Assembly (NCBI GenBank): GCA_040756715.1 | Contig: JBFLYE010000046.1 | Span: 1-9,181 of the forward strand | Length of the DNA: 9,181 bases | Direction of reading: 5' to 3' | Source: JBFLYE01 sp040756715 [NCBI: bacterium] | Lineage (GTDB): Bacteria; UBA9089; UBA9088 | Shown here: in pieces, positions 1-4,422 of the stretch | Numbering within the stretch: position 1 is the stretch's first letter | How the letters are laid out: every line of letters begins with the position of its first letter | Translations under genes and position numbers: made by a program | Notes under the pieces: model-generated | Database searches by the model: none | Told to the model about the DNA's origin: nothing | What the model saw: only the letters and a program-made list of their open reading frames with translations

Positions 1-458
1 CCCTCTTTTTCTTTCTCTCTACCCTCTTTGTCTTTATCTTTGTCTTTGTCTTTATCTTTGTCTTTGTCTTTATCTTTGTCTTTGTCTTTAATGATTAAAT
101 AATCATTAGGCAATGATTGTTTTACATTAAATAATAATTTATGAACGATTAACTCATCTCGTACAGATATAATCGCAGGTTTATGAGAATTTAAACCTCG
201 TGGATATTGTAACCTAAGGAAATCAGGAATAAAATAATAATCTCCCTTATCTATTATTTTATCTTTAAAAGCTTCTTTAAATTCTTCTTCTGTTATGTTG
301 CTTTCACAACAGAAATTAAGCATTTTAAAATTTTTAATCCATCTGCCCGCAGGAGTGCAGGTATCTAAAACATATATCCATATTAACTTATTTTCTTTAG
401 ATAACTCTAAAAACCATCCGTCCAGCCATTTTTCTGTGAATGTAAATCTTCTAGCCAT
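1..458 (-). CDS. Phage replication-initiator-like protein, N-terminal part (runs off the left edge)
   Basis: This reading frame starts at the ATG at 456-458 and is still open at base 1, so only about 152 residues are visible. An in-frame TAA lies two codons upstream, which supports this start, although no clear Shine-Dalgarno is present. The N-terminal 120 residues have the pattern of the winged-helix domain of many phage replication proteins: aromatic-rich start (MARRFTFTEKWLDGWF), then KLIWIYVLDTCTPAGRW, an acidic helix (ITEEEFKEAF), YYFIPDFLRLQY, and a further helix (VRDELIVHKLL). From about residue 124 it enters a Lys-Asp alternating tract. Such charged linkers between the DNA-binding head and a C-terminal helicase-loader-type domain are common in this group; the C-terminal domain is outside the window. 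It is the last visible gene of the leftward early operon, 38 bases after the 3D-domain gene. Family assignment is by pattern only; a DnaD-like or other phage DNA-binding protein is the alternative. Confidence 0.72.
   Translation of the reverse strand, partial: MARRFTFTEKWLDGWFLELSKENKLIWIYVLDTCTPAGRWIKNFKMLNFCCESNITEEEFKEAFKDKIIDKGDYYFIPDFLRLQYPRGLNSHKPAIISVRDELIVHKLLFNVKQSLPNDYLIIKDKDKDKDKDKDKDKDKDKDKEGREKEKE
25..90. repeat. Hexamer tandem array with 18-bp period encoding (Lys-Asp)n
   Basis: Eleven uninterrupted hexamers of TCTTTG or TCTTTA occur in a regular order, so the real unit is 18 bp (TCTTTA-TCTTTG-TCTTTG). Read on the minus strand it is AAAGAC/AAAGAT, giving an alternating Lys-Asp tract in the replication-like protein. 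The array lies inside a coding frame and its unit is a multiple of 3, so expansion or contraction keeps the frame. Confidence 0.95.
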
Positions 459-496
459 TGTTTATTTAAATGAAATCACTTTTTAATAGTTTTCAT

Positions 497-946
497 TTAT
501 CTATACCAAATTATTGTTTTTCTTTTTCCATATTCGAAAGCTTTCTTTTTGTCCCAACAAAATATGTCTATTCGATAATCTTGCCACTTCTTATTCATTC
601 TATCATTGACAATATAAAATTTGCCGTCAATGTAGACCCAACTTCCTAGAGGCAAAATTTTTTCCAGAGGTCTTGATACAGCAATCCCACCTTCTTTTAC
701 TCTTTTGTTGATTGCTGTGATGTAAGGGTCGTTATCGCACTGTCTTCTCTCTGGAGAATAGGCAGTCGCAACAGCTTCTACGGATTGAATGCCGTTGAGT
801 TGGATGTTGTTTTCTTCTCTTTCCAGCCTTCTGCCCTGCCATATCCCTACCTGCACCCCTGCTATAAAAATCCCTAACCCAATAACACATCTAAATATCC
901 ATTTTTCTATATCTATCCTTTTATTTTCTTTTGTTTCTTTTTCCAT
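497..946 (-). CDS. Membrane-anchored 3D-domain protein (double-psi beta-barrel, cell-wall related)
   Basis: The 149-residue product has a charged N-terminus, one hydrophobic segment at about residues 16-36 (signal anchor or uncleaved signal peptide) and a 3D domain at about 56-149. Visible domain marks are VATAYSP (59-64), PYITAINKRV, GGIAVSRPL, PLGSWVYIDGKFYIV, NDRMN with Asp115, and YRIDIF with Asp127, ending in AFEYGKRK. 3D domains share the fold of RlpA and the C-terminal domain of MltA-type lytic transglycosylases and usually act on peptidoglycan outside the membrane. Here there is no separate peptidoglycan-binding domain. The start is fixed by an excellent Shine-Dalgarno (AGGAGGG at 951-957). 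The gene sits between the resolvase and the replication-like gene, an odd place for a lysis gene, so a role at the envelope (superinfection exclusion, wall modification) is as likely as lysis. This part is inference. Confidence 0.8.
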   Translation of the reverse strand: MEKETKENKRIDIEKWIFRCVIGLGIFIAGVQVGIWQGRRLEREENNIQLNGIQSVEAVATAYSPERRQCDNDPYITAINKRVKEGGIAVSRPLEKILPLGSWVYIDGKFYIVNDRMNKKWQDYRIDIFCWDKKKAFEYGKRKTIIWYR

Positions 947-1075
947 TTTCCCCTCCTGTTTTCCATCCCCATTTTGTAATATTATCTTTCAGTATTTCCA
1001 TTTCGCGTTAGGCTTTTGGTGTTGTGGCAATACAGAAAAAGCCTCCTGAATGTCTTTTTCAACGGATATATTTGT

Positions 1076-1573
1076 CTATGATTTCTCATAATATATTCTC
1101 CTTCCATATTCCATTAACAGAAGAGCATCTGCAAAGTTGTGGTCAGGTTTTTTACACCTCTCCGTTCTATACAGGCTTACTTCTGGAAATAATCTTTCTG
1201 CCTGTAAAATAGCTTTTCCTTTAGGGTTATCCCCTGCGCAATCCTTTAGCATTTCCCTTTTCCAAGTGCAAGGTTTGACTTTCACAAAGGGCAGTTGCAA
1301 GGCACTAACTATGCCTTCAATTATTCCCAGCCCTCGTCCTGTTTTATATGACGAGACCCTACCTTCTTTGGGCATTACTCCTCCTTCTTCTACTATCACA
1401 AAAACTTCATTCCATTTATATTTTTCAATAATTTTTACTATTTTAGAAATATCATAATCTCTTTTATTTTTGGTTTTCAAGATTGCAATAGTAGGCATAG
1501 AATAGATTTTAATTTTGCCATCGTTGATGGCAATTGCTCCTGTTATTCCTGGGTCAATACCGATGTAAATCAT
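1076..1573 (-). CDS. RuvC-like Holliday junction resolvase, phage type
   Basis: The 165-residue protein begins with the RNase H-fold first strand MIYIGIDPGITGAIA, giving catalytic Asp7. The second acidic site is VIVEEGG (Glu62/Glu63), and the C-terminal motif PDHNFADALLLMEYG provides Asp144, His145 and Asp149, the last expected metal ligand. Length is close to cellular RuvC and to resolvases of Gram-positive phages. Such enzymes resolve four-way or branched junctions made during recombination and before packaging. The exact residue corresponding to the third of the four RuvC acids is uncertain (Asp144 or Asn146). The gene follows the RecT and nuclease genes in the same operon, which fits a shared recombination task. 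It is the only gene of the window that ends with TAG, and its frame stays open for 28 codons after that stop (see findings). No strong Shine-Dalgarno precedes the start. Confidence 0.88.
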   Translation of the reverse strand: MIYIGIDPGITGAIAINDGKIKIYSMPTIAILKTKNKRDYDISKIVKIIEKYKWNEVFVIVEEGGVMPKEGRVSSYKTGRGLGIIEGIVSALQLPFVKVKPCTWKREMLKDCAGDNPKGKAILQAERLFPEVSLYRTERCKKPDHNFADALLLMEYGRRIYYEKS

Positions 1574-1605
1574 TTTTTATGTAGTTCAATCTTTATGTTT
1601 CTTCT

Positions 1606-1671
1606 TTAAATTGTCAATTCTCTTTCTTTTTCATCAAAGGAGAATTCAATATACTTAAGCTTTTTCACCAT
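1606..1671 (-). CDS. Possible 21-residue peptide between the 59-residue unknown and the resolvase
   Basis: An ATG at 1669-1671 opens a 21-codon frame (MVKKLKYIEF, then SFDEKERELTI) ending in TAA at 1606. It overlaps the 3' end of the upstream small gene by 17 bases in another frame and fills the only gap before the resolvase. The start lacks a convincing Shine-Dalgarno, so translation would depend on coupling to the upstream gene. The peptide is charged and resembles nothing I recognise. It could equally be chance in A-rich sequence. Confidence 0.28.
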   Translation of the reverse strand: MVKKLKYIEFSFDEKERELTI

Positions 1672-1834
1672 TTGTTATTTCTTTATCTTCCAAGCATTCC
1701 TTCAAGAATTGTTTGAAAGTCTTAGGAGGATGTTTTTCTACTTTTTTTCTTTTAAAATAATCTTTTAATTCCGTTACAGAGCTTTTAATCTGTAAACCAG
1801 CTATTGTTGGGGTGATTAACACTTTAATCTGCAT
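1655..1834 (-). CDS. Small unknown phage protein (59 residues)
   Basis: The frame encodes a basic, soluble protein with a beta-rich start (MQIKVLITPTIAGLQIKSSV) and a helical, lysine-rich remainder containing HPPKTFKQFLKECLEDKE. The ATG at 1832-1834 is preferred over an in-frame TTG 15 bases upstream because it follows a GAAGAAG stretch and gives the usual short overlap (11 bases) with the end of the RecT gene, suggesting translational coupling. I do not recognise a family. Position directly after the annealing protein and before the resolvase suggests an accessory of recombination or replication, but that is only guilt by association. Confidence 0.6.
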   Translation of the reverse strand: MQIKVLITPTIAGLQIKSSVTELKDYFKRKKVEKHPPKTFKQFLKECLEDKEITNGEKA

Positions 1835-2894
1835 TTTTTTCTTCTTCAAACAGATCTTCTATTTCTTTTTGTTCCTCTTCAAAGCTCTTTTCTTTTTCTT
1901 CCACTAACTGTTTCAAAAGCTTTTCTACTTTCTCAAGTTGCTCGTCATTGGCTTTATCCAGTCCTTCTTTTATCCCCTCAGAAGCAAAAATTTGCTTAAT
2001 AACAAAAGGGTCAACTTCTAATTCATTAAGCCGTTGTTGGTTTTCTTTTATGCTATTTATCTTTCTTTGTCTATCTTCTTCCTGAATATCTACCCATAAT
2101 TCTTGCTCAAAGCTTTTTTCTTTTTTCATTTCCATAATCTGATTTTTTATATTTTCAAGTTCCGATTTAGGAATCAAAGCAGTTTTGTCTACGCAATATT
2201 TTTTTTGCAAGAATTGTTGTAATCGTATTGGCTCAATTGATTGGGCTTTTAGAAGAGCAAATAATTCTTTTCTTTCTTCCTCTGTAATATATTCTATTTG
2301 CTCTTGTTTTTGAGATTCTATATTTACTTTTTCAACTTCTAGTTCTATTTTTTCAGGTTCTATATTCTCTATTTTTTTGGATTTTATACTTTCTATTTTT
2401 TCAAGTTCTATGCTTTCTGCTTCTTCAGGACTCAATATTCCCATTACAAAATCAGGAGCAATTATCCTTAAGGCATCTCCAATTGCTCGCCATCTTAGCA
2501 TTTGTTTGGGATATTTATAATAATTTCCTTCAGGCTTTAGAAGCCCTGCTCGTTCTGCATCATCCATCGTATATGTGCAAGTAATTTTTTCATCTTCTCG
2601 AACCAAAGTTACTACGCATTCATTTTCTTTTTCGTGTAATTCTTTTATTCTTACCCCTAGCCTTTTTGCAAGGGCTAGTTGTAATTGAACACTCATTGTT
2701 AGCCTGCCTTTAATGAAATTCATTGATCGCAGAGACTGCGTAGGCTCTAGTCCCATTTCTTTCCCTGCCTGTATTATTATCATTGCCTGGGCAGGATTTG
2801 TCCCTTGAGGAAGAATACCCGATTGAATAGCTAATTTTCCCCATTTTTCTAATATCCCGAATTCCTGGTCTGATAAAATTAGATTTTTTTCCAT
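1824..2894 (-). CDS. recT: RecT-family single-strand DNA annealing protein with long charged C-terminal extension
   Basis: The first 160 residues match the RecT core: ILEKWGKLAIQSGILPQG, then NPAQAMIIIQAGKEMGLEP, SLRSMNFIKGRLTMS, a threonine- and Asp-rich stretch (TYTMDDAERAGLL) and the hallmark YYKYPKQMLRWRAIGDALR followed by PDFVMGILSPEE. RecT proteins anneal complementary strands and promote strand invasion at ends resected by a partner exonuclease, which is encoded just upstream. Residues 161-193 are a degenerate octapeptide repeat. Residues 203-253 (ITEEERKELFALL to ELENIKNQI) look like the small helical C-terminal domain seen in other phage annealing proteins, and the rest is an acidic coiled-coil tail. 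Its acidic tail could mimic those that contact SSB, which is inference. The ATG at 2892-2894 is preferred to a GTG at 2901-2903 because AGAGGTG sits at proper distance; total 356 residues. Confidence 0.9.
   Translation of the reverse strand: MEKNLILSDQEFGILEKWGKLAIQSGILPQGTNPAQAMIIIQAGKEMGLEPTQSLRSMNFIKGRLTMSVQLQLALAKRLGVRIKELHEKENECVVTLVREDEKITCTYTMDDAERAGLLKPEGNYYKYPKQMLRWRAIGDALRIIAPDFVMGILSPEEAESIELEKIESIKSKKIENIEPEKIELEVEKVNIESQKQEQIEYITEEERKELFALLKAQSIEPIRLQQFLQKKYCVDKTALIPKSELENIKNQIMEMKKEKSFEQELWVDIQEEDRQRKINSIKENQQRLNELEVDPFVIKQIFASEGIKEGLDKANDEQLEKVEKLLKQLVEEKEKSFEEEQKEIEDLFEEEKNAD
2316..2411 (-). repeat. Degenerate 24-bp / octapeptide tandem repeat within recT
   Basis: Residues 162-193 of the annealing protein read as about four imperfect copies of an eight-residue unit: IELEKIES, IKSKKIEN, IEPEKIEL, EVEKVNIE. 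In the DNA this appears as repeated TTCTATATT/TTCTATTTTTT blocks at a 24-bp period. It joins the conserved core to the C-terminal helical domain and is probably a flexible or coiled-coil linker that grew by slippage. Confidence 0.65.
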
Positions 2895-2899
2895 TTTTT

Positions 2900-3082
2900 T
2901 CACCTCTTAAAAATAGCATTTAGCGCTATATCCATAGCATTAGCCATTGATTTCATAGCCTGTAATTCCCAATCAGAAAATACAGATATTCCTTCTAAAT
3001 CTCTCAAATACCCTCCACCCCTTTCCCAATTATCTTTATCTTCAGCTAATTGGGTTGCCTCTTCAGTTGTTAGATTTTCCAT
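2900..3082 (-). CDS. Small unknown acidic protein between nuclease and recT (60 residues)
   Basis: The protein begins MENLTTEEATQLAEDKDNW, continues ERGGGYLRDLEGISVF and ends in a predicted amphipathic helix (DWELQAMKSMANAMDIAL). AGGTG lies just before the ATG and also contains the stop codon of the nuclease gene (TGA at 3086), so translation is tightly coupled. Its own TGA at 2900 lies in the ribosome binding site of recT. I do not recognise the family. The fixed place between the exonuclease and its annealing protein invites the guess that it bridges or modulates them, which the sequence alone does not show. Confidence 0.75.
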   Translation of the reverse strand: MENLTTEEATQLAEDKDNWERGGGYLRDLEGISVFSDWELQAMKSMANAMDIALNAIFKR

Positions 3083-3085
3083 TTT

Positions 3086-3802
3086 TCACCTCGTGAGCCA
3101 CCAGAAGCCCACTAAATGCAAAAATGCCTTACGGTCTTGCTTATAGCTATCGGTAATATCTACCCATTCAGGCATTCCTGTAATTTTATCTAGCTTCAAA
3201 ATACCACCACCCCTTACTTTTTTAGGATATTGCATTTGATTATAAGCACTTTTATAACTTGCCACTTGTAATTTCATTTCTGGATATATGTTAGAAGAAG
3301 TTTTTATATCTATGATATATTTTTTATTTTTGATTATTCCTATAATATCGAGAGTGCCTGCATATCCTATTTTTCTTTTGTGACTATACCAATAGACTGA
3401 TTGCTCGCTTTGCAAAGGTTTAAATTGATATTGTTTTTTCCAACTTAAGAAAGCCTGTATTGGCTTTTCAATATTACTAGGAATATTTGGGATAGTTTTA
3501 TTTTTTTTAAGTAATTCTTTAATATAACTTTCAACCCATTTATGCACTTCTGACCCAATGTTTCCTGCTTCTATTTTTATCCTTTCTGCTTCTTGTTTTG
3601 CTTCCTCAAGGATTCTTATAGCTTCTTCTTCGGTCAATCTATTTTGAATATCGGCAAGATGTTTGCCGATATAATTGACCGTAGTTTTTATCGCCCAATT
3701 AAGAAGGGCAGGTTTATTTAGTAAGCTCAATATAGTTGTTGAGCTTGGTAATCTGCCGTAAGGTGTTTCGTAATATCTTTGATTATTGATTTCTATTTTC
3801 AT
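3086..3802 (-). CDS. PD-(D/E)XK nuclease, RecB/Cas4-like phage exonuclease
   Basis: Numbered from the ATG at 3800-3802 (238 residues), the motifs of the RecB-type nuclease fold occur in order: GNIGSEVHKWVESYI with His87, a strand with Glu133, YAGTLDIIGII with Asp152, YIIDIKTSS with Asp165 and Lys167, and MKLQVASYKSAYN with Gln179. These are the His, Asp, Asp-x-Lys and Gln-x3-Tyr signatures of resection nucleases. No cysteine cluster for a Fe-S centre as in Cas4/AddB is visible. In phages such genes next to recT supply the 5'-3' resection that feeds the annealing protein. The chosen start overlaps the upstream stop in an ATGA arrangement; an upstream TTG at 3829 is possible but overlaps 31 bases of the neighbour. 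It could also be a structure-specific nuclease of the same fold. Confidence 0.82.
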   Translation of the reverse strand: MKIEINNQRYYETPYGRLPSSTTILSLLNKPALLNWAIKTTVNYIGKHLADIQNRLTEEEAIRILEEAKQEAERIKIEAGNIGSEVHKWVESYIKELLKKNKTIPNIPSNIEKPIQAFLSWKKQYQFKPLQSEQSVYWYSHKRKIGYAGTLDIIGIIKNKKYIIDIKTSSNIYPEMKLQVASYKSAYNQMQYPKKVRGGGILKLDKITGMPEWVDITDSYKQDRKAFLHLVGFWWLTR

Positions 3803-4017
3803 TTTATCTGATAATTTCTTAATATACAATCCAGTTTGAAAAAGCCAAATAGGGTTGAGCCCTCAGAATCTCCTTGAAAAAGGTATATAATATCTCCCCA
3901 ATTCATATTTTTAAGGCGTTTTATATTAATTTTTCTACTTACACCTATTTTTTCCGCCTTTTTTATGAAAGCGTTGATGGTATAATATTGGTTTCCAATG
4001 AAATGTAGCCAAGTCAT
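3799..4017 (-). CDS. Small unknown phage protein (72 residues) upstream of the nuclease
   Basis: The product starts MTWLHFIGNQYYTINAFIKK and contains AEKIGVSRKINIKRLKNMNWGDIIYLF and GSTLFGFFKLDCI. The pattern of a leading aromatic strand, a helix, then WGD followed by short strands and a G-x-FG strand suggests a small alpha/beta or barrel protein, and the combination looks like a conserved phage family, but I cannot name it. It ends in TGA overlapping the nuclease start (ATGA), so the two are coupled. The region before its ATG lacks a strong Shine-Dalgarno and carries the dif-like site and phased repeats. Function unknown; DNA or nucleotide binding is a guess. Confidence 0.72.
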   Translation of the reverse strand: MTWLHFIGNQYYTINAFIKKAEKIGVSRKINIKRLKNMNWGDIIYLFQGDSEGSTLFGFFKLDCILRNYQIK

Positions 4018-4030
4018 TTTAATTCATTCA

Positions 4031-4058
4031 GGTTAACATAATATATATTATCACTAAT
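4031..4058 (-). other. Second dif-like (XerC/XerD) site, inverted relative to the one at 5845
   Basis: On the minus strand the right arm TTATGTTAACC (4031-4041) is nearly the consensus XerD half-site, followed by a 6-base centre TATATA (4042-4047) and a weaker left arm ATTAGTGATAA (4048-4058) in which only the inner GATAA fits. From GATAAT rightward it matches the site at 5845-5872 at 22 of 25 positions. It lies in a 50-base gap between two genes. In sequence this AT-rich the inner ATAA/TTAT palindrome could arise by chance; the GTTAACC end is the more informative part. Confidence 0.4.
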
Positions 4059-4072
4059 TATCATTAATTATC
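4043..4072 (-). repeat. Three phased 10-bp direct repeats (operator or iteron-like)
   Basis: On the minus strand the sequence is three adjacent decamers: GATAATTAAT, GATAATTAGT and GATAATATAT. A 10-bp period places each GATAAT on the same face of the helix. The first copy overlaps the end of the helix-turn-helix gene and the last overlaps the inner part of the dif-like site. Possible uses are an operator for the adjacent helix-turn-helix protein or accessory Xer binding. Confidence 0.6.
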
Positions 4073-4271
4073 TCACTTTCATAATTCTTTGAATTTTGGA
4101 CAAATCTTTAGGATGTAGATAGTAATTCCCTGACAGCTCATCTTTTTGTATAAGTCCTTTAAATATTCCCTTTTTTATGTATCGGTAATATGTTGCTCGG
4201 GCAATATGTAAAGTATTCATTATATCGGTTGAATTCAACATATTCACTAATCGTTTAGGTTTACCTTGCAT
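4068..4271 (-). CDS. Small helix-turn-helix protein (excisionase/MerR-like DNA binder)
   Basis: The 67-residue product has a helix-turn-helix in LNSTDIMNTLHIARATYYRYI (about residues 12-32), then KKGIFKGLIQKDELSGNYYLHPKDLSKI, the wing-like tail of small excisionase or MerR-type DNA-binding proteins. It is the first gene after the leftward promoter and leader, a usual place for a phage early regulator or excisionase. The ATG at 4269-4271 has no good Shine-Dalgarno; an internal ATG at codon 11 would still leave the whole domain. It could control its own operon through the leader repeats or the phased decamers downstream; this is inference. A recombination directionality factor is the main alternative. 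Confidence 0.72.
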   Translation of the reverse strand: MQGKPKRLVNMLNSTDIMNTLHIARATYYRYIKKGIFKGLIQKDELSGNYYLHPKDLSKIQRIMKVR

Positions 4272-4288
4272 TAGTATTTGAATTTGAA

Positions 4289-4344
4289 AAAGGGGTCTCT
4301 ACGATAGTGATTAACTTTAAGAAGGCAAAGATAGAGACCCCTTT
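4289..4344. terminator. 13-bp perfect inverted repeat (stem A), terminator-like
   Basis: AAAGGGGTCTCTA at 4289-4301 is the exact reverse complement of 4332-4344, separated by 30 bases. On the minus strand the stem is followed by TTTTTC, on the plus strand by TTTATTTTCTT, so it could stop transcription from either side. The 30-base loop is longer than usual for an intrinsic terminator and contains one arm of stem B, which is why a regulatory role is more likely than a plain terminator. Confidence 0.5.
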
Positions 4345-4378
4345 ATTTTCTTGTGATTTTTTAAAGTTAATCACTATC
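4303..4378. repeat. 18-bp perfect inverted repeat (stem B)
   Basis: GATAGTGATTAACTTTAA at 4303-4320 is the exact reverse complement of 4361-4378. The 40-base interval contains the right arm of stem A. Two perfect long repeats overlapping this way are very unlikely by chance. Confidence 0.9.
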
Positions 4379-4392
4379 TTCATTCTAAAAAT

Positions 4393-4422
4393 AGTATATT
4401 ATATCTTTTTTACTTTTGTCAA
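4393..4422 (-). promoter_or_regulatory. Sigma-70-type leftward promoter of the early operon
   Basis: On the minus strand TTGACA (4417-4422, perfect -35) is separated by 18 bases from TATACT (4393-4398, 5 of 6 to the -10 consensus); the spacer is A-rich and also contains TATAAT nearer the -35. Transcription would start near 4386 and run through the structured leader into the helix-turn-helix gene. The -35 lies at or inside the left end of the dead IS, so the IS may supply it. The same nonamer (CTTGACAAA on the minus strand) recurs twice at 6430-6478, which argues instead for a native phage motif. Confidence 0.7.

Larger units (their letters stand above)
4272..4386 (-). promoter_or_regulatory. 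Structured leader of the leftward operon with interleaved inverted repeats
   Basis: Between the predicted transcription start (about 4386) and the first gene, two perfect inverted repeats interleave. Repeat B is 18 bp (4303-4320 with 4361-4378; extendable by a G-U and A-T pairs). Repeat A is 13 bp (4289-4301 with 4332-4344). In the RNA the order is B', A', B, A, the topology of an H-type pseudoknot with connecting segments of 16, 11 and 1 bases. The last stem ends in CCCC followed by TTTTTC, so stem A alone resembles an intrinsic terminator. The leader could therefore switch between termination and read-through into the early operon, or be the target of a protein or antisense RNA. No known riboswitch class is recognised. 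Confidence 0.7.

Noticed and set aside
25-90. CRISPR-like array
   Set aside because: The 18-bp unit is contiguous without spacers and encodes a Lys-Asp tract in frame.
295-486. Plus-strand open frame of 63 codons
   Set aside because: Antisense to the N-terminal domain of the replication-like protein on the minus strand.
921-1001. 26-codon ORF before the 3D-domain gene
   Set aside because: No ribosome binding site at a usable distance and it overlaps the start of a strongly initiated gene; the ATG/TGA overlap with the post-TAG frame is noted but too weak to call.
789-1049. Plus-strand open frame of 86 codons opposite the 3D-domain gene
   Set aside because: It is antisense to a gene with clear domain motifs and the best ribosome binding site of the region, and its translation is low-complexity Ser/Phe/Ile typical of reverse-complement reading.
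1137-1457. Plus-strand open frame of 106 codons
   Set aside because: Antisense to the RuvC-like resolvase, whose catalytic motifs are intact; no ribosome binding site or recognisable motif.
2710-2919. Minus-strand 69-codon frame overlapping the start of recT
   Set aside because: It is a different frame of the same DNA that encodes the conserved RecT core.
1076-4017. Genome-wide TAG recoding
   Set aside because: No gene needs an internal TAG to be complete, and the other genes stop at TAA or TGA; only one TAG-terminated gene exists.
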